This document shows positions 44,394 through 53,656 of a stretch of 64,000 nucleotides of DNA, in pieces. Each line of letters starts with the position of its first letter. Within the stretch, counting starts at the first letter, position 1. Where the stretch lies: the NCBI GenBank assembly GCA_947491315.1, contig CANLII010000007.1, positions 1 through 64,000 on the forward strand. Reading direction: 5' to 3'. The translations under genes were made by a program, and so were the position numbers. The notes beneath the pieces were generated by a model. That model saw only the letters and a program-made list of their open reading frames with translations. It was not told the origin of the DNA and made no database searches. This stretch comes from Ignavibacteria bacterium (GTDB taxonomy: Bacteria; Bacteroidota; Ignavibacteria; Kapaibacteriales; UBA961).

Positions 44394-46187
44394 TCATCGC
44401 AATTGAAGGGCCGACAAATGGGCATACACTCCATTCTGTGCAAGCAATGCATCATGAGTTCCATATTCGATGATTGAACCTTTATCAAATACAGCTATTG
44501 CATCACAGTTTTTGATGGTTGATAATCTATGTGCGATGATGATTGTGGTTCTCGATTCCATCAGTCTTTCCAATGCCTCACTGATGAGATGTTCCGAAGA
44601 TGAGTCGAGTGAACTGGTTGCTTCATCAAGGATCAAAATCGGTGGATTTTTGAGTATTGCTCTCGCGATTGCAATCCTCTGCCTTTGTCCGCCGGAAAGC
44701 GTGATTCCTCTTTCACCAACAAGGGTTTCATATCCTTCTGGGAATCGCTCAATGAATTCTTTGGCATTGGCAAGTTCCGCTGCTTGCTTAATCTCATCCA
44801 ATTCAGCATGAATACTTCCATAGCGAATATTTTCGGCAATTGTCCCGCCGAAGAGCACGATGTCTTGTGGTACTATACTGATGGATGCTCGAATGCAGGA
44901 CAAACCAAGTTCAGAAGCGGGGATTCCATCATAGAAAATGGTTCCTTCGCTTGGCTGATAAAATTGTTGTAAGAGTGATGCTGTTGTGCTTTTGCCTGCG
45001 CCACTTTCACCAACGAATGCTATGCGTTGACCTGATTGAATTTCAAGATTGATGGATTTCAATGCCGGAATATCGGGTCTGGAAGGATAATGAAAATTCA
45101 CATCTTTCAATGAAATCGAATGAAGAGGTCTGAATGATTTGTTTTGATCAATTGACTCAATCTTTTCGATATCTGTATCGAGAATTTCTCTTAATCTGAC
45201 AGAAGCGCCGAGTGCCTTTTGAATCTGACCCAGCAATTCGGCAAAACTTCCCATCGCCCCGCCCACAAACATCGCATAAATGAGGAATGTCGCAAAATCT
45301 CCGACGGTGATGGTGCCTTGTTGCACAAGACTTCCGCCATACCAGATCACCCCGGCAATACCACCAAAAAAGGTGAAGAGAATGAATGACACAAATGCCG
45401 AGCGTAGTTTTGCGGTTCGAATCGCAAGATCAATCATATTCTGCAATGCACCTTGATAACGCTTTGTCTCAAATTGTTCATTGGTAAAGGATTTCACGCT
45501 TGAAATTGCTTGAAGTGTTTCCTCGATGATTGTTGCCGAGATCGCGAGTGCATCTTGTGTTTTTGTGCTTTGCTTTCTGATGAAGCGACCAAACATCACG
45601 GCAATCAATACAAGAATTGGTAATGCCAGGAGAACAGGCAATGCAAGATCGAGTCCTGCAGTGAGAATAAAACCAATACCACCAATCATGAAAATGGTTT
45701 GTCGCAAGAGTTCGAGTATCGTAAAAGCAAAGGTATCTTGAATTTGGGACAGATCTGAAGATAATCTCGAGGAAAGTTCGCCCACTCTGCGTTCGGCAAA
45801 GAAATGCATCGGTAATCGAATGATATGATCGAATGCTTTGGTGCGCAATTCCGCGAGTGATGTCTCGGTGATGCGGGCAATGGTCATTGAAGCGAAGAAT
45901 CGAATGGTACTTTGTACTGCGATCAAAATCAGGAGCCAAACTGCAAGCATGCCCGGTGAAGGAGCAATGCCGAAGAGTCCATGAGATTGTTCAGGATGAA
46001 TGAAGCCATCGAGCATCGTCCCGATCATGGCCGGAAAAATGAGTCCGATGGATGCCGTGATCAGCATGATGACGAGTGCCATAATGCCTTTTACTGCATG
46101 CGGCCTGTAAAAACTCAAGAGAAATCTGATCTGTGCACCTGATTCACTTGAATTCATGCGCTTATTCTGTTGTTGATCCATGGTCAT
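44394..46187 (-). CDS. ABC exporter, MsbA/BmrA-like half-transporter
   Basis: 597 residues. Residues about 25-320 hold six transmembrane helices, with the intracellular coupling loop marked by FDHIIRLPMHFFAERRVGELSSRL. The ATPase domain has GESGAGKST, LSGGQRQRIAIARA, ILILDEATSSLD and the switch His in IIIAHRLSTI. Homodimers export lipids (lipid A in MsbA) or drugs. Substrate not decidable; proximity to lptE 2 kb away and on the other strand is only suggestive. It lies upstream of ugpC on the same strand with a 42-bp gap. Confidence 0.88.
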   Translation of the reverse strand: MTMDQQQNKRMNSSESGAQIRFLLSFYRPHAVKGIMALVIMLITASIGLIFPAMIGTMLDGFIHPEQSHGLFGIAPSPGMLAVWLLILIAVQSTIRFFASMTIARITETSLAELRTKAFDHIIRLPMHFFAERRVGELSSRLSSDLSQIQDTFAFTILELLRQTIFMIGGIGFILTAGLDLALPVLLALPILVLIAVMFGRFIRKQSTKTQDALAISATIIEETLQAISSVKSFTNEQFETKRYQGALQNMIDLAIRTAKLRSAFVSFILFTFFGGIAGVIWYGGSLVQQGTITVGDFATFLIYAMFVGGAMGSFAELLGQIQKALGASVRLREILDTDIEKIESIDQNKSFRPLHSISLKDVNFHYPSRPDIPALKSINLEIQSGQRIAFVGESGAGKSTTASLLQQFYQPSEGTIFYDGIPASELGLSCIRASISIVPQDIVLFGGTIAENIRYGSIHAELDEIKQAAELANAKEFIERFPEGYETLVGERGITLSGGQRQRIAIARAILKNPPILILDEATSSLDSSSEHLISEALERLMESRTTIIIAHRLSTIKNCDAIAVFDKGSIIEYGTHDALLAQNGVYAHLSALQLR

Positions 46188-46291
46188 ATGTGTAGTGTTG
46201 CATTCTCCGAGTATTCCTAGAAGAATCTTCTTCTAATGTGGGTGAATACATCGGGAATTCTCATTTTTGCCAAAACATTTACAAAATTACA

Positions 46292-46972
46292 ATGAAAACA
46301 CTCGATACATTCACCAATCCGGCATTTCCTTCCAATGAACAGCCAATTACCGATTGGCCCGAGGAGTTTTTCTTTCTTAAAGGAGTTGATCATTCAGTCA
46401 TTTCCATGAAGAAAGGAGAAAAAGTGTTCACCGAAGGCGAAGGATGCGGTCGTTTGGGATTCATCATCTCTGGAACCATCAAAGTGTTCAAAGACAGTCC
46501 AAGTGGCAGGTCTATGACGCTCTATCGCATTGGTCGTGGTGAAAGTTGCATGCTCTCGATGTCATGTGCTTTGTCGAATCCCATCCATCAGGCATCTGCC
46601 ATGGTTGAGGATGATGCATGGGTGATCACGCTCAGACCAGATATCTTCAGAACACTCATGAATGATTCCGAAGATGCAAGAAATTTTGTATTCACGCAAT
46701 TTGCGCTTCGCATGACAGATAATATGGTGCTTATTGAAGAAGTGGTATTTAAGAGAATGGATCAAAGACTCGCCGATATACTCATCGAGCGCTCGCAATC
46801 CGGCGGGGAAATCATCAAGATGACGCATGAAGAATTGGCCACTGAACTTGGAACGGCTCGTGAAGTGATTAGTAGATTATTAAAAGAACTTGAGTTAACC
46901 GGACTCGTCAGACTGCAAAGAGGAAGCATTGAAATCTTGGATCTGAAAGCTTTGTCCAAAAAAGGAGCATGA
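46292..46972 (+). CDS. Crp/Fnr-family transcriptional regulator
   Basis: 226 residues from ATG 46292 (MKTLDTFTNP). The N-terminal cyclic-nucleotide-binding-like jelly roll has GEKVFTEGEGCGRLGFIISGTIKVF. The C-terminal winged helix has TREVISRLLKELE as recognition helix. No Fnr-type N-terminal Cys cluster is present, so iron-sulphur oxygen sensing is unlikely; ligand unknown. A -7-like box (CATTTTTG) lies 22 nt upstream. The next two genes follow at 1 bp and with 1-bp overlap, so the regulator heads a three-gene operon. Confidence 0.88.
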   Translation: MKTLDTFTNPAFPSNEQPITDWPEEFFFLKGVDHSVISMKKGEKVFTEGEGCGRLGFIISGTIKVFKDSPSGRSMTLYRIGRGESCMLSMSCALSNPIHQASAMVEDDAWVITLRPDIFRTLMNDSEDARNFVFTQFALRMTDNMVLIEEVVFKRMDQRLADILIERSQSGGEIIKMTHEELATELGTAREVISRLLKELELTGLVRLQRGSIEILDLKALSKKGA

Positions 46973-46973
46973 T

Positions 46974-47306
46974 ATGTCGGCCTATTATGAAGTCACCATG
47001 GAAGTTGATTCCTCCATTGCCGAAGAATGGGTGGAATATATGCGCTCGGAACATATCCCTGAAGTGATGCATACAGGTGTATTCTCATCATGTCAATTCC
47101 TGAGAATCATCGAGCCTGCCAAAGAAGGATTTGAATGTTTCCGGATCACCTATGAAGCAAAGAATTTATCAGCCATTCAGGAATATCGTGCTGAAATGTC
47201 TCCCGAATTGCAAAGAAAACATAATGAGCGCTATGGCGAATATGCAAAAGGTTCGAGAAGAGAAATGATCGGTGAATTCGGCATCACTTTCATGGAACAA
47301 TCTTGA
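46974..47306 (+). CDS. DUF4286-family protein
   Basis: 110 residues. The pattern YEVTMEVDSSIAEEWVEYM...HIPEVMHTGVF followed by FRITYEAKN matches DUF4286, a small ferredoxin-like alpha-beta fold of unknown function, widespread in Bacteroidota. Lies between the Crp-like regulator and the metallo-hydrolase gene with essentially no spacing. Confidence 0.75.
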   Translation: MSAYYEVTMEVDSSIAEEWVEYMRSEHIPEVMHTGVFSSCQFLRIIEPAKEGFECFRITYEAKNLSAIQEYRAEMSPELQRKHNERYGEYAKGSRREMIGEFGITFMEQS

Positions 47307-47974
47307 TGGAACAGATGAAAATCTATTCGATTCCAAAAGCTGAACATTTGCAAGTTCTCTGCATCGAAGCTGGACCAGTTGCTACCAATGGCTATATGCT
47401 CATGGACATGGATTCAAAAACAGCAATCATCATTGATGCTCCACATCAAAGCGTGAAACTTTTTGAGGTCTATGCCGAGGAAAAAGAATTGAAGATTTCC
47501 GCATTATGGCTCACGCATACGCATTGGGATCATACAGCCGATGCAGAATTGTGTGCTGAAAAAGGTATGGACATTCTTGTCCATCCACTTGATGCCTATC
47601 GCTTGCTTGATCAATCTGCTCATACTGTATGGCCACTTCCATTCACACTGGGAAATGTGCAATACACAGGTATGATCGAGCAAGGGGATTTTCTCACTTG
47701 CGGAGACTGGAACTGCAAAGTACTCCATACACCAGGACATACCGAAGGTGGCGTATGTTTTGTGGATCACTTGCATTCTTGCATCTTTGCCGGTGACACA
47801 TTGTTTGCAGGAAGCATCGGCAGGACGGATTTACCCGGTGGCGACATGAATACATTGCTCAATTCCATCAAGAATTCTTTGCTCGAATTGCCTGAAGACA
47901 TGATAGTGTTTCCGGGTCATGGTCCACTGACAACCATTGGTGATGAAAAAGAAAGTAATCCATTTTTACATTGA
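47306..47974 (+). CDS. Metallo-beta-lactamase-fold hydrolase, glyoxalase II-like
   Basis: 222 residues from ATG 47306; its first base is the last base of the preceding stop (TGATG). Metal ligands are visible in LTHTHWDHTAD (HxHxDH), HTPGHTEGG, FAGDTLF and the late PGHGPLTTI. The group includes hydroxyacylglutathione hydrolases and persulphide dioxygenases. Operon position with a Crp-like regulator leaves the function open. Confidence 0.85.
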   Translation: MEQMKIYSIPKAEHLQVLCIEAGPVATNGYMLMDMDSKTAIIIDAPHQSVKLFEVYAEEKELKISALWLTHTHWDHTADAELCAEKGMDILVHPLDAYRLLDQSAHTVWPLPFTLGNVQYTGMIEQGDFLTCGDWNCKVLHTPGHTEGGVCFVDHLHSCIFAGDTLFAGSIGRTDLPGGDMNTLLNSIKNSLLELPEDMIVFPGHGPLTTIGDEKESNPFLH

Positions 47975-48003
47975 AATCCATCTGATTTCACGGACATATT
48001 TTA

Positions 48004-48522
48004 ATGATGAACAACTATTCATATTTCAGTAATAGAGTACTCACCATCCTTTCTCTAATTTGCATCTCATTGTTTGCGGGATGTTACTCTTTTACTGGTG
48101 GATCCGTTCCGGATCATCTGAAGACAATAAGTCTGACGGCCGTTCAAGATAATAGCGGTTTTGGAAATCCTCGATTCAGAGATGTGCTCACGAGGAGTTT
48201 ACTTGATAAATTTCGTAATGACAATACCCTCGTTCTTGTTGAGTCCAATGGCGATGCCCAATTGCAGTCCACCATCATTCGAATAAATGATGATGTTGTA
48301 TCGGTCAGCCCCGGTGAAGTTGAAAGAGAAAGAAGAATTACCGTATCGGTGGAAACCGACTACACAGATTATGTGAAAAGAAAGCAAGTCTGGAAAAGAA
48401 CATTCTCAAACTTTCAAGTTTATCTCATCAGTCAGGGACAGCAAGCCAGAGAAGATGCAGTAATCGCTGCTTTGCAGCAAATTGGCGAAGATATTCTTCT
48501 TGCCGTAGTATCGGGATGGTGA
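48004..48522 (+). CDS. lptE: LPS-assembly lipoprotein LptE-like
   Basis: 172 residues. A lipoprotein signal ends at SLFAGC (lipid-modified Cys at 27). The body has the LptE layout of Bacteroidota: LKTISLTAVQDNSG, FRDVLTRSLLDKFRNDNTL, then a strand pair and a C-terminal helix AREDAVIAALQQIGEDIL. LptE plugs the LptD barrel that inserts lipopolysaccharide in the outer membrane. Follows the hydrolase gene by 29 bp; the glycosyltransferase gene is 48 bp downstream. Confidence 0.82.
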   Translation: MMNNYSYFSNRVLTILSLICISLFAGCYSFTGGSVPDHLKTISLTAVQDNSGFGNPRFRDVLTRSLLDKFRNDNTLVLVESNGDAQLQSTIIRINDDVVSVSPGEVERERRITVSVETDYTDYVKRKQVWKRTFSNFQVYLISQGQQAREDAVIAALQQIGEDILLAVVSGW

Positions 48523-48570
48523 TCCCGTTTACCGGGCAAACATTCATTCACTCTTATCCCAACACATACC

Positions 48571-50022
48571 ATGGAAGTTGCAATACTTATTGTGTACTTT
48601 ATCTCTCTCAGTATCCTATTTGCATTTGGTCTTCACGGACTAGTGATGATTTACTATTATCACAAAACCAGAGCCTATGCAACACCGGATATAGAACTCC
48701 CCGAAGTACTTCCCATGGTCACGGTGCAATTGCCGGTTTTCAATGAAGTATATGTCATTGAAAGACTTGTAAATGCCGTTTGTGAAATGGATTACCCCAA
48801 AGACAAATTAGAAATTCAATTGCTTGATGATTCCACTGATGAAACAGTTGAAGTATCACGCCGTTTGGTGGCTGAATGGGCTTCACGCGGATTTGACATC
48901 AAACACATACATCGCATTGATAGAACTGGCTTCAAGGCAGGTGCTTTGAAGAGTGGCCTTGAAAAAGCCAAAGGTGAATTCGTGGCGATTTTTGATGCTG
49001 ACTTTGTTCCCAATAGCGATTTTTTGATGAAAACCATTCCGCATTTCCGCAATGATGGAGTTGGCATGGTACAAACCCGCTGGGAACACTTAAATGAAGA
49101 TTATTCCTATCTCACTCGCGCTCAAGCTTTGGCTCTTGATGGTCATTTCGTGATCGAGCAACAAGTTCGTAATAAAGCCGGATTTTTTATCAATTTCAAT
49201 GGTACTGCTGGAATTTGGAGAAAGTCCTGCATCTTCGATGCCGGAAATTGGCATGCAGACACATTGGCCGAGGATTTGGATTTAAGTTATCGCGCTCAGC
49301 TTCGCGGTTGGAAATTCGTCTTTTTGAATGATGTCACCTCACCGGCTGAATTGCCTGCTGACATCAATGGTTTGAAGACTCAGCAATTCCGTTGGACAAA
49401 AGGCGCTGTAGAAACTGCGAAGAAATTATTGCCTCTTGTATGGAAATCAAAATTTCCAATGAAGATTAAATTGGAATGCACGGTACATTTGACAAGTAAT
49501 ATCGTCTTTCCATTCATTCTTCTCACGGCATTTTTGAATGTACCTTTGGTTGTGATTAAGAATACGGTTGAAGGATATGATTCAATCTTCACCATGATGG
49601 GAATCTTTGTGCTTGCCTCAATCAGCACATTCATGTTTTACATGTATGCACAAAGAGCAATCCATCTTGACTGGCGCCGTAGATTGATGCTGTTTCCGGT
49701 CTTCATGGCAGGCAGTATGGGTTTTGCTGTGAATAATACGAAAGCTGTGTTTGAAGCATTGACAGGCAAGAAATCTGCATTTCTCCGCACTCCGAAATAT
49801 AAAATCGTTGGTGCTGAAGGCGATTGGAAAAAGAAGAAATATGTGCAAAAGAAAATTGGTGGTGCGGTGTTCATGGAATTATTCTTCACATTATATTTCA
49901 TAGTCGGCATTTCAATTTCACTGTTCTATCTTGAAATTGCCGCAATCCCATTTCAATTGCTCTTTTTGGCGGGATTTGGTACTGTAGGCGTATTGTCTCT
50001 TAGACATGCCCTCGAGAGTTAA
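48571..50022 (+). CDS. Membrane glycosyltransferase family 2, cellulose synthase-like
   Basis: 483 residues. One N-terminal membrane helix is followed by a GT-A catalytic domain (about 45-275) and several C-terminal membrane helices. The processive-GT2 set is complete: LLDDSTDET, FDADFVPN (DxD), EDLDLSYR (TED-like base) and QQFRWTKGA (QxxRW). Such enzymes build and extrude polysaccharide, or glycosylate lipids, with a nucleotide sugar donor. Product unknown. Confidence 0.87.
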   Translation: MEVAILIVYFISLSILFAFGLHGLVMIYYYHKTRAYATPDIELPEVLPMVTVQLPVFNEVYVIERLVNAVCEMDYPKDKLEIQLLDDSTDETVEVSRRLVAEWASRGFDIKHIHRIDRTGFKAGALKSGLEKAKGEFVAIFDADFVPNSDFLMKTIPHFRNDGVGMVQTRWEHLNEDYSYLTRAQALALDGHFVIEQQVRNKAGFFINFNGTAGIWRKSCIFDAGNWHADTLAEDLDLSYRAQLRGWKFVFLNDVTSPAELPADINGLKTQQFRWTKGAVETAKKLLPLVWKSKFPMKIKLECTVHLTSNIVFPFILLTAFLNVPLVVIKNTVEGYDSIFTMMGIFVLASISTFMFYMYAQRAIHLDWRRRLMLFPVFMAGSMGFAVNNTKAVFEALTGKKSAFLRTPKYKIVGAEGDWKKKKYVQKKIGGAVFMELFFTLYFIVGISISLFYLEIAAIPFQLLFLAGFGTVGVLSLRHALES

Positions 50023-50061
50023 GATTCCACTCATTCAAGACTCTTAAATTCTGTAATTTTG

Positions 50062-50093
50062 AAGGTGTTCGATTGAAACGGACACCTTTTTTA
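50062..50093 (+). terminator. Rho-independent terminator after the glycosyltransferase gene
   Basis: AAGGTGTTCG pairs with CGGACACCTT (ten pairs including one G-T) over a seven-base loop, followed by TTTTTTA. It ends just before the ribosome-binding site of the FAH-family gene. Confidence 0.8.
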
Positions 50094-50106
50094 TTGAGGA
50101 TATATC

Positions 50107-51087
50107 ATGAAACTCATTACTTTTCAGCTAGCTCCTAATGTGGAGCGTTTGGGATTCCTTTTGAATGATCGTGTATTCGACATTGCTTCATTGCGAGATG
50201 GAGCTCAATCCAATGATCAATTCATATTACCATATTTGCCTTCGGAGATTTTATCATTCTTGAGACTCGGTGCTCCTGCGATGCATGATGCCAAAATATT
50301 GAATGAAATGGCGCCATCAATGATGCATCTGGGAACCCCCGTTTCAGAAGTCAAATTGATGTCACCCATACCTAGACCAACATCCATGCGTGATGGATAT
50401 GCATTCAGACAGCATGTTGAGGCGGCACGCAGAAATCGTGGACTCGAGATGATTCCCGAATTTGATGAGATTCCGATTTTCTATTTCACGAATCATCAGG
50501 CGGTATTTGGTCCGGGACCAATCACCGTGCGCCCGATGCATTTGGACCAATTGGATTTTGAACTTGAAGTTGCGATTGTCATCGGTAAACAAGGAAGTGA
50601 TATCCCAGTTTCTGAAGCAGACTCATATATAGCAGGTTTCATGGTGATGAATGACTGGAGTGCTCGAGCAATGCAAATGCATGAAATGAAGCTGAATCTT
50701 GGTCCTGCAAAAGGAAAAGATTTTGCAACTACTCTTGGTCCATGGCTTGTGACAATGGATGAACTTGCTTCTATGAAAATTGATACGCCGAATGGTGCAA
50801 CCTATGATTTGGAGATGACTTGCACTTTAAATGGCGAACGCGTATCACTCGGTAATGTGAAAGACATGTCATGGACATTTGCTCAAATTATCGAGCGAGC
50901 CAGTTATGGTGTAACATTGCATCCGGGTGATGTGATTGGTTCCGGAACATGCGGAACAGGTTGCTTTTTGGAATTGAATGGTAGTAAAGTCTATAATCCA
51001 CCATTATGGGTGAAAGAGGGTGATACAGTTGTATGTTCCATTGATGCACTCGGCTCCCTGTCCAATTCAATTGAGGTACAACGCTAA
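50107..51087 (+). CDS. Fumarylacetoacetate hydrolase (FAH)-family enzyme
   Basis: 326 residues. The N-terminal small domain begins [19 protein letters not shown]. The FAH fold follows, with metal-binding Glu residues in [12 protein letters not shown] and Asp in [13 protein letters not shown], and [14 protein letters not shown] near the active site. Family members cleave or decarboxylate beta-diketo or 2-oxo acids from aromatic and sugar catabolism. GAGGA precedes the ATG. Its last base is the first of the next ATG, so the two are co-translated. Confidence 0.87.
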   Translation: MKLITFQLAPNVERLGFLLNDRVFDIASLRDGAQSNDQFILPYLPSEILSFLRLGAPAMHDAKILNEMAPSMMHLGTPVSEVKLMSPIPRPTSMRDGYAFRQHVEAARRNRGLEMIPEFDEIPIFYFTNHQAVFGPGPITVRPMHLDQLDFELEVAIVIGKQGSDIPVSEADSYIAGFMVMNDWSARAMQMHEMKLNLGPAKGKDFATTLGPWLVTMDELASMKIDTPNGATYDLEMTCTLNGERVSLGNVKDMSWTFAQIIERASYGVTLHPGDVIGSGTCGTGCFLELNGSKVYNPPLWVKEGDTVVCSIDALGSLSNSIEVQR

Positions 51088-52031
51088 TGCCTCGCATACT
51101 CATCACCGGTGGTGCCGGATTCCTTGGATCTCATCTCTGCGAAACATTCATTGAGAATGGATATCATGTTATTTGCATGGACAATCTCATCACGGGATCA
51201 CCTGAAAATATTGCTCATTTGATGGGTAATGAAACCTTCCGTTTTATACATCATGATGTGACAGAGTATATGTATGTAGATGGTGATTTGGATGCCATTC
51301 TGCATTTCGCATCTCCTGCATCTCCCGTTGATTATTTGCGCTATCCTATTCAAACATTAAAAGTGGGCTCGCTTGGAACGCATAAAGCATTGGGTTTGGC
51401 AAAAGCTAAGAATGCTAGGTTCCTGCTTGCAAGCACAAGCGAAGTCTATGGCGATCCACTCATTCATCCGCAGGAAGAAATGTACTGGGGAAATGTGAAT
51501 CCCGTGGGCATTCGAGGTGTCTATGATGAGGCAAAACGGTTTGCTGAAGCCATGACGATGGCATATCATCGATATCATGGACTCGAAACACGCATTGTCC
51601 GAATTTTTAATACATATGGTCCGCGCATGCGCATCGAAGATGGAAGAGCGATTCCGGCTTTTATGTCACAAGCATTGCGTGGCGAAGATATCACCGTTTT
51701 TGGCGATGGTTCACAAACACGCTCGGTATGCTATGTTGATGATTTGGTTGATGGCATTTATAGATTGCTGCTATCTGATGAATCCAATCCCGTGAATATT
51801 GGTAATCCCAATGAAATTTCAATGCTTGATTTAGCAAAAGAAATTCTTGAAATATCAGGTTCCAATTCAAAAATCATCTTTAAGGATTTACCACAGGATG
51901 ATCCCAAGGTGCGACAACCAGATATCACGAGAGCTCGAGCAATTCTGGATTGGGAACCACATGTACAGCGCCGTGAAGGATTACTTAAAACATTGGAGTA
52001 TTTCAAAAAAGCACTTAGGAAGGAATCATGA
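51087..52031 (+). CDS. uxs: UDP-glucuronate decarboxylase (UDP-xylose synthase)-like
   Basis: 314 residues. It is an extended SDR enzyme with [12 protein letters not shown], the Ser in [10 protein letters not shown], Tyr-x3-Lys in [10 protein letters not shown], and [11 protein letters not shown]. The [22 protein letters not shown] block is typical of UDP-xylose synthases. These convert UDP-glucuronate to UDP-xylose for cell-surface glycans. Overlaps the preceding stop by 1 bp and the following start by 4 bp (ATGA), so it sits in a three-gene operon. Confidence 0.9.
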   Translation: MPRILITGGAGFLGSHLCETFIENGYHVICMDNLITGSPENIAHLMGNETFRFIHHDVTEYMYVDGDLDAILHFASPASPVDYLRYPIQTLKVGSLGTHKALGLAKAKNARFLLASTSEVYGDPLIHPQEEMYWGNVNPVGIRGVYDEAKRFAEAMTMAYHRYHGLETRIVRIFNTYGPRMRIEDGRAIPAFMSQALRGEDITVFGDGSQTRSVCYVDDLVDGIYRLLLSDESNPVNIGNPNEISMLDLAKEILEISGSNSKIIFKDLPQDDPKVRQPDITRARAILDWEPHVQRREGLLKTLEYFKKALRKES

Positions 52032-52270
52032 ATCAAGACTTGATTATTCGCGTTCAAGAAGTGATCGATGCTGAAATTAAACCAATGATCGAAAGAGATG
52101 GTGGTTCAATCGAGCTTATTTCTATTGATGAGCAAGGCATCGTGAAAGTGAGACTCAATGGTGCATGCTCCAAGTGTAGTGCATCCTCTATCACATTGCA
52201 TGGTGGCATTGAGCGTATTCTACGGAAAAGATTTCCTGAAATACAGTCTGCTGCACTTGCTGATGCATAA
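52028..52270 (+). CDS. NifU-like iron-sulphur scaffold domain protein
   Basis: 80 residues, only the NifU C-terminal domain. [12 protein letters not shown] and the cluster-binding [11 protein letters not shown] (CxxC) are conserved. Such proteins hold and pass on Fe-S clusters. Short single-domain versions are common in Bacteroidota and often lie near apbC/mrp, which is not seen here. Confidence 0.9.
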   Translation: MNQDLIIRVQEVIDAEIKPMIERDGGSIELISIDEQGIVKVRLNGACSKCSASSITLHGGIERILRKRFPEIQSAALADA

Positions 52271-52312
52271 AGAAGAATCATCTCACGCTCTCTGTACATG
52301 AAATATCCTTAG

Positions 52313-52579
52313 CAGCAATATCCAAATACTCGGTTTTCACTTGTCGAAACGGAATTACAAACGGGGAGAAGACATCAAATACGAAAGCATTCTGCGCATC
52401 TCAGACATCCCATCGCGGGAGATGTTCGCTATGAAGATGGTACATTCAATATGCTCTTTGTACTATCACTGCAATTCATACACCCAATCACGCAAAATGA
52501 AATCGCAATCAAGTATGATCCTCGGCAAGAAGATGCTGCACTCGATGTTTTCTGCGACTATCATGGCTTCAGTTTTTGA
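52313..52579 (+). pseudogene. Remnant of an RluA/TruC-family RNA pseudouridine synthase
   Basis: The frame opens after a TAG at 52310 and runs to TGA at 52577 with no usable start before an internal ATG at 52457. It encodes the family's C-terminal core: FSLVETELQTGRRHQIRKH, then AHLRHPIAGDVRYEDG, then LQFIHPITQNE and a final helix. The normal start, the catalytic-Asp region and roughly two thirds of the protein are absent. Between RYEDG and LQFIHP a few residues also seem missing compared with the family. I read this as a decaying gene fragment between the NifU-like gene and the TPR gene. Confidence 0.72.
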
Positions 52580-52583
52580 TTGA

Positions 52584-53567
52584 TTATTGTTTTTCAATCA
52601 ATGTACCGGTCTTGAAAAAATCCGACCATTCTTGAATCAACTTCTTGGATAATTTCTTTTCTTTCACTGCCCTGAAATTCCCATAGATGGTTTCTTTACC
52701 TTTGATTATATGCCATAATTGAGATTCAGGTTTTTTGTGATTCATGGTTTTTGGAGCTTCCATCACGACAATCATCCATGGATTTTGACCCTTCTCATTT
52801 TCTTCAATGATGCGCATGGTTGCTTTTGGAGCCCGATTGCGAAATTCCTCTCGGACATTGACAATGAAATCTTTAAGTGAAGTGTTTGTATCGAATCCTC
52901 GAACAGTCAACATTGCCCCATATTCTGTCCATGTGTCGGGATTTTCATTATTCTTTAAATACTCAATCAAACGAAATGTCGAATCTTCTGAAGAACCTTG
53001 CATATTCCATCCTTGTTCAACCGGCCATTTGAGAACATACCATTCGGTTGAATCCCAAGTATTCCCGCAATGCTTCTGATATAAATCCGCTCCTTCTTTG
53101 TCGCCCATTTGCATAGCATGAAAAAAATCCGTGCATCCTGAAACAGTATATCCAAGATATGAAAGAATCTGTCCTCGCATTGTGCGATTTGGTGGATAAT
53201 CAGGATTTATCTGAATTGCTTTGTCAAGATGGGGCAATGCGCCTACATGGTTGTTTTCGGAAAGATATGTGATGGCTACCGAATAATACAAATCCAGATT
53301 CATGGGATCCTTGTCGAGATATTTCAGGTAATCAGCTCTTGCATCTTGCTGATTTCCCAAAGACATATGACAAGTGCCCCTTCCGATATATGATTCTACT
53401 TGATTTGTATCCAATTCCAATGCTTTTGTATAGTCTTCAATAGCTCCTTTGAGATCCTGCATGGCATGTTTCACGGTTGCCGATGCAATATACTCCTTAA
53501 CAGTTTTTTGCGCTTGAGCAAAAGATGTACAACTACAGAACAAAAAGAGAGTGATGATTGTTTTCAT
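52584..53567 (-). CDS. Secreted TPR protein
   Basis: 327 residues from the ATG at 53567; this start gives a signal peptide (MKTIITLFLFCSCTSFAQA). Residues about 25-165 form three to four tetratricopeptide repeats (LKGAIEDYTKALELDTNQVESYIGRG, then ARADYLKYLDKDPMNLDLYYSVA and the next unit). The C-terminal half has no recognised domain. Probably periplasmic, with a protein-binding role. It is divergent from the pdxB-like gene. Confidence 0.75.
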   Translation of the reverse strand: MKTIITLFLFCSCTSFAQAQKTVKEYIASATVKHAMQDLKGAIEDYTKALELDTNQVESYIGRGTCHMSLGNQQDARADYLKYLDKDPMNLDLYYSVAITYLSENNHVGALPHLDKAIQINPDYPPNRTMRGQILSYLGYTVSGCTDFFHAMQMGDKEGADLYQKHCGNTWDSTEWYVLKWPVEQGWNMQGSSEDSTFRLIEYLKNNENPDTWTEYGAMLTVRGFDTNTSLKDFIVNVREEFRNRAPKATMRIIEENEKGQNPWMIVVMEAPKTMNHKKPESQLWHIIKGKETIYGNFRAVKEKKLSKKLIQEWSDFFKTGTLIEKQ

Positions 53568-53603
53568 GATGCGTATCCAAATGTGCATTACAAATTACTA
53601 AGG

Positions 53604-53633
53604 TTGTTGGAAATGATGAAGAAAGTATATTTG
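53604..53633 (+). promoter_or_regulatory. Bacteroidota-type promoter of the pdxB-like gene
   Basis: TTG at 53604-53606, a 19-nt spacer, then TATATTTG at 53626-53633. The GTG start is 23 nt downstream. Spacing and -7 box fit the Bacteroidota consensus. Confidence 0.6.
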
Positions 53634-53656
53634 TAAGCACTTCTCAATGGCCTGCC

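Noticed and set aside
47975-48003. Small hairpin GAAATC/GATTTC after the metallo-hydrolase gene
   Set aside because: Only a six-base stem with no T-run; not a convincing terminator.
52341-52583. 80-residue open frame in the gap after the NifU-like gene
   Set aside because: It begins with TTG and shows no family features. A different frame of the same bases carries the pseudouridine synthase signature, so this frame is a shadow.
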